Shown here one piece after another: positions 22,870-34,738 of a stretch of 64,000 nucleotides of DNA. This stretch comes from Formicarius rufipectus (lineage: Eukaryota; Chordata; Aves; Passeriformes; Formicariidae): assembly GCA_013399695.1 (NCBI GenBank), contig VXAU01003746.1, positions 257,011 through 321,010 on the forward strand. The letters run 5' to 3'. The notes beneath the pieces are model-generated. The model was not told the origin of the DNA, searched no databases, and saw only the letters and a program-made list of their open reading frames with translations. Made by a program: the position numbers and the translations under genes. Positions within the stretch are counted from its first letter, which is position 1, and each line of letters opens with the position of its first letter.

Positions 22870-23590
22870 CCAAAATCTTTCGTAGTTGTTAGATCACATT
22901 AACGTGTGTATGGATAACACAGTCAGTTGATAAAGCATGACTGGATTTTCAACAGACTTTCAGCAAAATCCCTCACCAAAGACTCTTAGAGAAACAAAAC
23001 TTGAAGATTAGTCATGGGCTAAAGGGAAGGTATTCCTCAGGATTAGCAACTGGAGAAAAGAAGTTTCAACAAAGGGGAACAGTAAGTGGTCAATTTTCAC
23101 AGAGCAGGATGATTACTGGAAGAATACTTTGGAAATCTCTCCTGGGATTCTGCTGTTCAACATATTCATAAATTATCTGGAAAATGTTAAGTAGTGAGTT
23201 ATCGTTTATAGGTGATAAGAATTATTCAAGTTTAAATCTATGTATAAAGTGTTACGGAAATGTCTTATGAATGACTGCTCAACAAAATAATGGGTGAAAT
23301 GAAGGGAGGATAAAATGAAGGAAATTAAGTGACTTGGAGATATATAGCTTTAAGAAAATCTACATGAGGAGACATCCTCATCTCAGGAGATGTTAGAGGA
23401 CTGTGAATTTATTGGCAGTGCTGGCACAATACTAATGAGAATCAAAAGGCAAGGAGAAAATTTGGAGTTATTAGAAAAAGAATAAAAGATAGAACATGTC
23501 ACTGTGCTTGTGTATAAGTCTCTGGTACATGCATATTCTAAGTTCTGTGTGCAGTTGGGATTAGAGGTGTTGAGGAATACCAAATTGCTT
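22870..23590 (+). mobile_element. CR1 LINE remnant, reverse-transcriptase ORF2 portion
   Basis: In order, the words CAGCAAAATCCCTCACCAAA (from about 22970), TTAGTCATGGGCTAAAGGGA (23011), GCTGTTCAACATATTCATAA (about 23152), TCTGG, GGAGTTATTAGAAAAAGAAT (about 23464) and TTCTGTGTGCAGTT (about 23542) follow the known DNA layout of the CR1 reverse-transcriptase region, from the palm into the thumb and connecting part. The words GCTGTTCAACATATTCATAA encode the conserved LLFNIF core. Stops and frameshifts are present throughout and the usual FxDD-type catalytic stretch downstream is eroded, so it is a dead copy. The 5' end of ORF2 and the 3' UTR are missing or unrecognisable. The divergence suggests that it is older than the 3' end copies at 5441 and 34561. 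Confidence 0.75.
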
Positions 23591-24439
23591 CTGATCAAAA
23601 GCGTTTGAACACATCTTTGAGAGTCTCAGTTATGTCCTTTGTGCAACTTCACAGTCTGCAAACTTCTAGTGTAAAACCATCCATCTTATACATTCTTCCT
23701 GTATAGAGTCTGAGCAGCACAGACAACACAATATGCTCAAGATATAACTCTTTCCATGAGGATTAACCATCAAGTGCATGCTCTATCAACTAAGCATTTC
23801 TGGAAAGAGTGGGTTATACCGTATGTGTTTTTTATGGGTGGTTTGTGTAAGCACAATGCTTTGCCAAGCAGTGTATACACTGCTGTCCTTGAAAATTATG
23901 CTGTCAACATGATGATCCTGTCATCTTTGTGGTGGGGATCCTCTTGCATCTCCTCATACTGCCAGGGCACCCCTATGGCTGCAAGGCAGAAGATCTAAAC
24001 AGTGGCTAAAAAGGGCTCCCCGAGATCTGTATCTTCAAGGCAGGTATTGCTAAGAGGCTTTTCTGCTGTAGATGCTTCAGTTTTACAGAATATGTGTATT
24101 CCTTCATGTACTTGTGCATGTCTGCCTAGGTGTGAATACATATGTGTTGATACCCTTATATGACTCAAATAGATGTTTGATATTAGATAGATATATAGCT
24201 GCCTAATTGTGAAAATCATGCCATGTGTAGTAAATCATTTTCCTAAGTCAGATTAAAGGTGCTATTACTCATGGCAATGTAATACTATCTGTAATTTCTG
24301 TGCTAAACTTGACATTATAAATCCTTTAATCTGAGTATTTAAAAGCTGTTCTATGGCTCATTTTTCAAACAGCATTCCAGTTAGCACATTTACTGCTAAT
24401 GAACCACTAACTTGTTCTCTCTTTCTTGGATAAACGTTG
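23591..24439. other. Unassigned non-coding DNA
   Basis: No recognisable gene or repeat. Short frames at 23756-24219 on both strands appear to be chance. Confidence 0.55.
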
Positions 24440-25100
24440 TTGACCAACATTATTATTTGCTCATCAAATAATTATTTTTTTTCCTTTTAATTTAATTGCT
24501 TCAATAAAAATATACACCAATAATGCATTTTTAATTACACTTCCCAGGTGACCTGTGCAAAAAGAGGTTTCATAATGAAGCCACAATAATTAGCCTGTCA
24601 CAGTCCAGTTTGGGGCTATTGTGTAGTTGTCCTTTTCGTGGCTCACCTTAGCCTGACTGGAATTCTAAAAGCCTTATATATTATCTCCAGTAACACTTAG
24701 AAAGGTATTAAAAATATGTTCAGTACTGGCAGAAGCAGGCTTTCTAATTATTGTCAACTATTTCCAGTGTGACGTGGTAGATTCCCTTGAGAACTGAAAC
24801 AACAGCCCACTCCAGGATTTGTAATAGGCCCTAGAGCCTAAGTAGTTGTAGGCAGAGCTGTTTCCCCCAGGATAGATAATTGGTTTACATAGCAGCTGAA
24901 CACCTGAACTAAATCTGGAGTTTTTCTATTGTCATTTCCCTGTTAAATATACATAACTATTTGGGGGTATTAAATACAATGTGACTGACTATTTAATAGC
25001 AGAATAATTTGCATGAGCTACTTTACCTGGAATGCTAATAACTGTTATCACCCTACATTACCATGCATAAAAGATAAAATATTATTAAGGTGAAATTCTG
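24440..25100. other. Possible conserved non-coding block (speculative)
   Basis: The stretch is AT-rich but of high word complexity, with many homeodomain-like TAATTA/AATTA cores, for example around 24471, 24530, 24588 and 24748. There is an E-box-like CAGGTG at 24546 and no simple repeats. This is how many vertebrate developmental enhancers look by composition. I cannot measure conservation, so the call is only a suggestion. Confidence 0.2.
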
Positions 25101-28100
25101 TAGTCCTTAATCAAGCACAATTTTCACTGAAGCCACTGGGACATTTGGTCAATTAAATATTGCAAAACACATCTCTTAGTTTGTTGAAAGTAAGATATCA
25201 TCATTAAGATATTCTACCTAATGTTATTATTGGTCAGCTTATTAAGTGAGATAGCATTAATGTTGTGTACCAGGTATAACCAACACTGTAGGGTGCTGAT
25301 CTTTTATCATCAGTTTATAAATCACTTTTATGAAATGCTCAGTTACAAGAATTAATGATTAAGACACAAATATATTTACTGTCACTTGATTCTACTAACC
25401 AAATATCCTGAGTCTGAGTAATTAAAACAGAAGAGAAATATCATGTTTATTTTTAAAATACATTTTACTTTGAGTTTGCGAATCTAGGAGCACTACATGC
25501 AAGATAATTATAAAAGGACTCAAGGCACTGCAATAGCAGTGGTCTCTTCCTTTAAAAACAGATGTCTTACTATTTTGTGTAAAGAAGAAAACAATTGCGG
25601 ATCATTTGAATATAACTTTTTGCTCACAGCTTTTCAAGGAACATAAGATTCTGAGCCTGCAAGTACTGAGTACTTCAGAAATTCAGGATGCTCAGAAATC
25701 ACAGGATTACATCCTAATCCTTGTGGTTAAATACGATACCCAGCTGTGCAATGCAGCTAGAGGTTTTATGTGTTTGACACTAAATTTAGTCATATTGGAG
25801 TTGAAGTAGCAGGACCCTAATAACAAGACATCCTGCATTTCCTATTCCTCTATTCATTTCGGTGAGTATCCTGGGTGCATAAAAAATTATTATTGTTCCT
25901 GTAGCTTTTTATCTAATGTACACAAGAACTGAAAATAGCACATATGTTTCTACTGTCCGTCATCCAGCACCAGCTCAAAAATCACATGGATGCTATGACT
26001 TCAAAAGCACCAATTCACCGCTCTTTGTGTCTGATACTGGAATGTTGTTGCTAGACATTTTCTGTCCCCAAAAGGAAAAAATTCAGAAAAAGTAACAGTA
26101 GGAAATCAATTCATAAGAGTGGTCAAAATGTGATACCGTGAAGTTTACAATTCTTTGTAGAAGTACCTAGGGATATTTCGTTACATAAGAGGTACAGGTC
26201 AGACCCTGCACACCATGACCATTGCCATTGATTTCAGTGTATAGAGTCAGTGGCTCCAATTCTACAAAATACTCAAGTCCTTTTAAAAAGCTACTAAAGC
26301 ATAGCAAAACCATTAAGCATGGACTTAGCTTTAAATTCATGCTTAAGTTAAATGGAAGGCAAGAGAATCTAAGTCTGCATTTGCCTACTACCAAGAGCTT
26401 TTGGTGTCCCAAAGCACTGTATTGTGCAGGAAGAGTCAGCTCCTCTCAAACTCTTAGACTCGTGGTTCATTACAAAGATATAGCCACCAACCTTAAATAT
26501 TTTAATGAACAGAAAACATTATTGTTAAAACAAATCTAAAACTAATATGCCTAACATGCACAAATATGACGTGGCATATGTTATGTTTGTAGTAAGACTA
26601 AATTTCTTAGAAGAGCAGAAAGGATGAGAAAAAAAAAATCAGCCATGAGTTGTCAAATATAACCTTTTGGCATTCTAATAAACTGTTGCTTGGATAGAAA
26701 TATCAAGCTATTACTAATGGCTATTAATGTGTACATGCTTCATGTAATTTTATAGTATCTTATTTTAATATCTGTAATTGTAATGAATTGCAATTTAGGA
26801 AGGAAACAATTTTCATTTACTTTATATAACATAATTATGGACCAAATTAACCCCACACTAGTCTTAATTACATTTAGTTTCATTTGGCTGATCAAGCAAT
26901 TAATGTGCCACTGTATTTTGGAAGTAAAAACCAAGTTGTTATGGTCTGTCTTCAAAAAACATATACTCATCTCAAATGTAGCCACTGTGTAAAACTGTCC
27001 TTTGGAATATTTCCTTTTTTCTTTTTTTTTTGGGTTTACTGTATGTCTGTATGTTGCAGCACAAGAATGTGAGTATAATGAGGCCCTTCTGCACCTGGGG
27101 TCCTGTTATACTATGCTGCTTAATAATCTTCCCTTCATGCAACCCTTTATCTGCTGTTCTCAGATTGTACTTGCGCTTTTCCCTTTTAATTGGGAACTAA
27201 TTTTAATTTTGCCATTAGAGATGATAAAAAAGCCCACATATAAACTGGTATTTCCTCAAGCCTCTGTACTGTCAGTCAGCTTTTTTTTTTTTTTTTTGCC
27301 TTTTTTTTTTAAGTCAGGGTTGGAACTAGCTCTTTTTGCTCTTCTGGCTAAAGAATAGCAGAGGGAGAAAATTTTTAAAAGCCAAGACAAGAAAACCCAT
27401 AAAATATTGAGCTGCATACTGATGTTCGTATTTGGGTTTTCCTCTGTGAAATCAATGCCAGCAGAATGTAGCATGAAAACAGGTTTTATCATCTGACCCA
27501 TTAGCATTTAGTACTGTCTATCAGTGTGTCTAATCCTTTTCAACTAATTGAGGGAGAAAACAGGCTTTTGCAATGCAGGTATATTGTGAATCTAATTGGG
27601 GTAGTACAAGGTAATTTAAGCACAGTTCATAAGCAGGGACATTCTCATAATAACACAGGAATTGTATTATCTATTTATGAGGATTTGGGAATGCTTTCAG
27701 AAATCAAGGGACTCTTGTCATAGTAATCTCTTTATGCCATTTTCAGAATCTGAAAAAGCAATGACTATTCTCACGACCTTCACATTTCTCAATGGGAAAC
27801 AGCAGCACATTTAATAAAACAGCTGTTTTTTATAAAGACAATTTGTGTAGTTTGGTGCGGTACTTTCCAGAAACTTTCTCCCATTTAGAGGGTCGATGAA
27901 GCACCAGTCTACATGGGACCATACTATTTGCCTTGAGAATACATGGTGATACTACTGAGACTAAGGCTTTCCTGGATCTCAGGAGAATCTAGGTCTTAAT
28001 GTACTCTTCAGCTACTTCAGTCAAACTCGAGCACTTTTTTAACTGAAGGAATTCAAAGCCATTTGTAAATCTTTTTTTAGCATCCTTAACAGCAATTCTG

Positions 28101-29810
28101 AGAAAGCAATGGCTTTACACTTTTTGCTCGAGATAATGCTTAAAACTAAATTTTTCTCCCGGAAGAGCTTTAGTCAAACTGACTTTGTAAGGTCCTTTAC
28201 ATGACTAAAATGAGTTGGAATTGACCTTTCATTTTTGAGTTGTCTGGATCACAATCATCAAGAATATCATATTATATTCATGTCAAAAGCTAAAAGATAT
28301 TTTCCCCACAACTCTTAGGAGTAGGAAAGACAACTGCCTTTTTTTCCCCCCATGTGTCCACTGTAAATTCTCTGCTTTCCATTTGTAAAGCATCAATGAA
28401 AATTTGGGCAGAAGGAATGTTAAAACATCCATATTCATCAAGATTTTCCTTCATTTCCCTTACTGGAACAGGCCCATCAGCCACTGCCTCCACTCAACAG
28501 TGTGACCAAAGCTGTTCGCAGCTGATGTGGGTCACCTCCGGTCCAGGTTATGGAACAGGCTGCACACGTCACAGCTTACAACAGTTTGTCCTTCTCATGC
28601 AAATAGTCAAACCAGGGTCACCTCTTTTGTGGTTAGCTGATAAAGCTCAAAGGCTGCTGCGGACAATGCTTAGCAAATAATAAAAGTAAATCTGGCATAA
28701 AGTCATTCATGACTTCTCAATTGTAGGAAAACCAATCTCCAAGATAGACATAAACTCTGTATCAATTGGATGATACAGCAGATTTTTGAGATTCAGGGGT
28801 CACAGTGAAGTATATTTTCCTGCATGCTGATTTAGGTGAGATCGTGTGGGACATGGAGTGTGCAAGTAAAGGTGAAGTCTGGTCCGACAGGAATAGCTTG
28901 ATAATTGGGATAAACTCAACTGGAATTTAGCTGTTGATTTCACCAGTATGGAAATTTTACTTTCACACAAAGCTTCATGTGGTTAGAAACAGATGTTAAA
29001 GACAAAATTCATTATATCAAGTTTCCCCCTAAATTCTCTCTAGCAATCCTTCTAAACCAAAAGAAGGCAGCATTTTCTAATGCTGCTGTAGACTACATTT
29101 AAGGGAAATTTATATGGCAAAGAAATACATTCTGAGATCTAAGCACACTCATTATCAGAGCAAAACACATTACAATGAACCGCAATTGTTTCCATCTATT
29201 TTGTTTGTGCAAAGAAACTGTACTGACTACTAAGACAATAACATTTCATTTTAATGCAAACAGTTGAACCACTGTCCCATACCACTTACTGAAATAAGCA
29301 CTGTATTGACTCAGAGGTGGAACTGTACAGGATTTTTAGCTGCATTTTTCAGCTGGTTAGGAAATTTCAGCACATTTGGAGTGATTTTCAAACCATTACT
29401 CTGTAGTTTTCAACTTATTAAACTGCAGTGAAGCACAGACTTGGCTCTTTCTGCAAAACCTGTTGGACACAGAGATCATTTTAGAAAGAGGAAAGTGCAG
29501 GGTAGGGGGCAAACCATCGCATGTGCAATCTAGGCGTGAGCATGAAAATAGGGTGGCAGACTGATTATGCCTTCCCAGTTGTTCCACAGCATGGAGAACA
29601 TACATCAGTAATCACTCAAACTTTTAATAAAGTAACCCAGCTTTCTTTTTAGCAACTGGTGAAGCTGCAATCCCCCTGCTGCATTGCCACCAGATATATT
29701 GGGAGGGGGGAGATGGCAGTGGGGCTGCCACACTCTTCTCAGACTCTCTTTTCTACCCAGAGCTACCAGGGAAATTACACTTAGGGACTGGATTGACTCC
29801 TCTGCATCCT
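25101..29810. other. Unassigned non-coding DNA with T runs
   Basis: There is no gene that I can support. T-rich runs occur at 27012-27032 and 27282-27311. Frames of up to 118 codons (27002-27358) overlap these T runs and are compositional. No transposable element is recognisable. Confidence 0.55.
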
Positions 29811-29885
29811 AATAAACAAATAAACAAAAAATCCCCTACCAAACAAACAAACAAACAAAAAACCAAAACAAAACAAAACCCACCA
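29811..29885. repeat. A/C-rich tract with (AAAC)n core
   Basis: AATAAAC units pass into four clean AAAC units and then AAAAC units. The complementary strand is the TTTG type. Confidence 0.88.
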
Positions 29886-32800
29886 AGATTAAAAAAATAA
29901 ATTGCTGTTAACATGCTAATAAAATATAGCACCATCAAGTCATGTTTTAGAACTGACTCTGAATATTCTTCTAAGAAAGGAAGTATCTAAAAGAAAACTA
30001 AATATCATGTTGTCAACTACCTTCTCTTCTACATCATTCTAACACAGCCTCCTACTCTTTATTTTAGAGGAAATTAAAGAGCATCCTAAGTAGTATTAAA
30101 CTACAATAGGCAAAATAATGACATACATTTTATTACATATCCTTGATTTTTAAAAATTCTAGTATAGTTTATACTTTGTATGACTATACATTTGCTCATT
30201 AGTTCTCACAAGACAGTCAGTCAGTCTGAGTCCTCCAGTCAGTCATTGGTGAAAATTATCCAACGTTCTACTCTATTTCACACTCAAAGCACTTCCATTA
30301 TGGTTGGATAATGGTTGTACCATCAATAAAGAGTATGAATCCAGTTATGTGGAGACCTCAGCTTAACCTTTCCATATGCTATTGATATTTATAGAGCTTC
30401 TGACATAATCAATTAGCCTGAAAACTGGCACTCGTGCAAGGTAAACCCATATAAAGGAACCACTGCATCTGCATTTTCATTAACCTTTCAGATAAGTATG
30501 TAGAAAATAAAGACAAATATATACCATATGTAATGAACACTAATCCCCCAAATTTTCTAATGATATTGAAGATCGGGAATAAACCTGTTTGGAGCTATCA
30601 TGATAGCTATGTTCTATAGCAGCTTTCATGAGTGTTTCAATCATCAGTCAGACATCTAGAAACACTGTGAAAATGAAATGAGATTAACTGACTCTCATAT
30701 GATACTCCTCCCAAACTAGTTACTGAAGTCAAAGTTGGATGCAAATCCCAGTTTTGTATGGTAGCAAATCTTATTTGAAGTCAGTTGTAAATAGCTGACA
30801 TAGCATAGACATGATCTAGGAAAGAAATATTAAACATACTACATACAAGTTTCAGGGGAATAGATAAGAAAATTGGTTTTGTCTTGAGATACCTGGCTCT
30901 GGAACAGGAACTGGAATAGCTGAGTTGGAATCCTAGCCTTATTGTGGATCTTTGGAATTTGTACTCCCTTTACACTGTGTAAATATACATCTGCTTTGTT
31001 GAAAGATTTAGTCTGTTAAACATCCGATTTTTGTTACTCCCTTGATAGTTCAGAAGACAATTCATGATATTTTAGCCTATTCTAGAATAAAGACTTAGGC
31101 ACAATGGAAATATATTCATCTTAGGAGAATAAACTATATGTAATTATTAATTAAAATATTACTACAGTAGATTAGTTGCCCTGGCCTACATGTTCTACTC
31201 TATTAATGCAAGTCAGAAGGAAGAGATTTCTGAAGAAATGAGTAGAAGAGCTGAAAAGGAAAGTAAGTCCATGGCATTATCAGCGTCAAATCCACAGGAC
31301 CGGTACTGCGCACCTCAGGAATGACAGCCACGGCTGGCTGGGCTAGCTTTGGAAGGAGTCAAAACGATTGCTGCCTCAAATAATGCAAAGTCTTTCCTAC
31401 TGCAAGAAGAGCGTGGGGAGGTACAACAGAAGAGGAAAACAGAAGGCTGTAAGCAGGTTCGAAGAAAGGACCATATGAAAAGGTACAACCTTTTGGGATT
31501 TACATTCAGGTCCAGTTATAGAAACTGGTGAGGTTACCATTCCTTGTTGAACACAGCACTCACCTACTTTTGAACCCAAGCTATGTGAATTACTTAGGGA
31601 GACTTAGGCAGATGGGGTGAAGTTCCTCCTGCTACAGCTGAAAGGAAAATTCACATAGATTTTAAAGGAGCCAGATTTTCCTCAATCATCAAAGGATATT
31701 GGGTCCTTCTTAATAATACCCTTATGTATGCATAAGTACATGCTAAAGAAAAATGGAATAGATTATATGTAAGAAAGAAAATGTCATGAGAGCCTGGATA
31801 TTTAGTACAAAATGTTTAGTGTCTGTGGGGTGTTTGCAACAGCAATCACTTTGTTTGCAGGATCACATGGCAACATATCCTGGTGAAAGGAGTGAAATTA
31901 GTTCATTGGTTAAAGAGATATACAGTTTTCAAATTTGAATAGTAGGGCTAAAAAATACAGTAGATGGAAGGCTTTTTAACTCATAAGGTAGTGTGGAGTA
32001 AATGAAGGCCTTTTAACCTTCCTCTAGCAGTCTGGTGGGTATTTGTTTTAAATCCCATCCTATGAACTTAGTGCAGCTCTAGCCTTTTATTAAAATGGGA
32101 AAATATATTGCTTATAAAGGCTACTCTTGACAAATAGGAACCAAACAAAGGTGCAAAAAAAGTATTGTTTCCATAATCAGAGATACATTGTAAAACAGAA
32201 TAAAGTGATAAATACAGAGTATCATTGTTTGTTGTTGCTATCTGTCTGTGCCCAGTGGCAAGAAAGTCCAAATGAATTACAAAGAAATTTTTAATAAAAG
32301 AACAACAACAAAAATAAAATAAAATAAGAAAAAATAATGGACTCCATAACCTGAAAGAACTTTGAATAAAAAATGTCCCCTGGAACTGAAAGTCCCTTTA
32401 AAATCTCTGCACTTTCTCACCGTTTTTTGTTTTTCCTTTCCCCTGCTCTTACTTAAAAGCCTCTGGGTGATTTGTCCTATTCCCTGCCCAATAACAGCCA
32501 AACCATTGTTTTAGGGAAGATATTTTTGATGTTGTATATTTTACTTCTTTTGTTGTTGTTGTTTTTTCTTTTCCTTGGACATTTCATCCACACACTGCAG
32601 AAAATGTGAACATAAGCAGCTGCAATATGAGATGAACTCTGAACACCAAATAGGTAGGCCCTAGAGGGGAGGAACTGAAATATGAGCTGCTTATTCTTGG
32701 AGCCCTTTAAACCCTCCAATCTGTTTTAAATTATTTTGGTGCCTCTATTTAAAGGTTAAATTTTTGTTGTTGTTGTGAGCCATAGTTTAGTAATACAAAA

Positions 32801-34356
32801 CCTGGGCAACATCAGCATAGAGTCAATTCAGAGATTACACACCCAGGGTCTTTCCTGATCCTGCCTAAAGTGAAGCAGCATGTTTATACTTAGCAACACA
32901 TTTTGACATGAATGAACTTTTCACGTCTCTGCTCATAAAATAAACACGTACATTCAGCAGGAAAAAAAATCATCTCACTCAACGATCCGGCTTACATATG
33001 TTATTTACAGACCATATGCCTAAATCTAAATATGGTTATGTATATGCAGAAATTATAGATATGAAACACTGACTTCAGAGCTGTGCATTAAACATCGAAC
33101 CTTTTACATCTATCATTAAATCCCTTCATTGTGCTAAGTCTTTAGCACATTAGATTTCACTAAAATAACCCCAATTTTCCTCTCTCCCCCTTTCAAATGA
33201 AATCCTGGCACCTAAAGCATTTAGGCTTTGTTTTTTCTTCTACAGTATTTTGTTTCAGGGCATCCATAATTTGAGCACTAGAGCTTAGATGTCAGCATGA
33301 ACACAGTTTCGATGGCTGCTTTTTGCCATTGCCACTTTGAGTTCAGCTCTACTAAGTGCCAATGGGAAATTCCTAAAGGCCAAGGCATTTTCAATAAATT
33401 AGCATCAAGACACTGAGTCTTTGTATAGCATTTAGGTGAAACTTGATTCAAAATGCATATTTGGGGATTTCTGACAATGCTTTCTCTGTTTTTTATGCAA
33501 ATAGAAAAAGCCTTGGAATCTCGTGAATTTATATGATCAAAGATGACCACCATGAATGTGACTGGAAGCATTACCAAATGACAAAAATACCAGAGACAGT
33601 TATATTACAAAGATTAGAACAGACATTTTTTTAAACTGTGCCTTCTAAAGAACACTGTTTTTTTGACAATTCATTAACTTTACGTATTTTTAATCAAACT
33701 AATTTTGAAGCATTGCATTTGACATGATACACATCAAATGGTTACCGCTGGATGGGGACTCAGAGACTCCTAGAATGCAGCAATTAAAAGGTTTATGCTC
33801 CTCTCAGTGGGCAAACTAAACTCCATTACAATTAATTAATGAGAGAATTACATGTTCTTTTAAAAACATGAGTATGATTTCAAAGATATTAAGTAGCATG
33901 GCATACACTCCTTCCACTGCAGCAACTGTGAGCTGAACTTAGCTCATGGATCTTTTTATTCAAATGGTTATAGGGACATTTTCTGCTTTGTTCTGCTGGG
34001 CTGTTTTCTTGCAGTAACTGCTACAAGATAATGAAAAGAGGGTTTTCGGCAATAATATGTCAGTTACATAGGTCCATTTCCCTATGTAAAATCAAAAATA
34101 CATTATAAAAATTCTAAGTGATGGACTGGTTTTGGTAGTCCGGATTAATAACAAGGTACATTTTGTCACAGGAACCAAAAAGTTTATCTAACTAAAAAGT
34201 GTCTATATTATCTGCCCCTCCAGACTGAGGATTTAGTTTTTTTATTTTATGCTAACACAAGAACTAGAATGAAATGAAAATGCAGACTGAAGAGAATTGG
34301 CTTTTACAAAGTTCTTAGAACAGTTTTGAAAATAATTTCTTTTGTGAATTTTTTAA
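29886..34356. other. Unassigned AT-rich non-coding DNA
   Basis: Nothing recognisable as a gene or named repeat. Small simple repeats include a GTCA run at 30213-30242, an A-rich AAAAT run at 32293-32336, and TTG runs at 32549-32564 and 32765-32776. The two TTG runs resemble the triplet tail of the SINE-like element, but no element body is attached. Confidence 0.55.
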
Positions 34357-34428
34357 GTTTGGTGGTTTTTTTGTTTGTTTGGTTTTGTTTGTTTGTTTGT
34401 TTTTGGTTTGGTTTGGTTTGGTTTTTTT
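34357..34428. repeat. T/G-only tract ending in (TTTGG)n
   Basis: The tract holds (TTTG)n followed by four GG runs with TTT loops at 34405-34421. Such GG runs could in principle form a weak two-tier G-quadruplex. A C run follows at once (34429-34434). Confidence 0.88.
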
Positions 34429-34560
34429 CCCCCCATAGTCATGGGCCAAAGGTGAAGCATTCAAGACCTTCAGGCTTCACACCTCTCACTAGTATCTGCT
34501 CTCTGCTACACTGCAGTTCACTGTGGCTCCAAGCCACATTGTCTGCTATCTAAAGGTAGG

Positions 34561-34738
34561 ATCATAGAATCATTTGGGTTGGAAAAGACCATTAAGGTCA
34601 CTGTGTCCAACTCTTAAAGTAACATCGCAAAGTCTAAACCACTAAACTGTTTCCCTTAGCACCACATCTACATGTTTTTTAAGTACCTCCAGGGATGGTG
34701 ACTCTACCACTTCCCTGGGAAGGCTGTTCCAATGGTTG
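34561..34738 (-). mobile_element. CR1 LINE, short 3' end
   Basis: The plus strand begins ATCATAGAATCATTTGGGTT and continues through GGAAAAGACC, GTCCAACTC, CACATCTACATG, CTCCAGGGATGGTGACTCTA, CCACTTCCCTGGGAAGGCTG and TTCCAATG. This is the avian CR1 3' UTR in reverse. The TCATAGAAT at the left is the CR1 terminal repeat and marks a genuine 3' end. The copy is strongly 5'-truncated, to about 180 bp. It is the least diverged CR1 in this window and the best single piece of evidence that the DNA is from a bird. Confidence 0.93.

Noticed and set aside
32549..32776. Two TTG runs as tails of further SINE copies
   Set aside because: The sequence next to them lacks the stem-loop and body of the element, so they are plain triplet runs.
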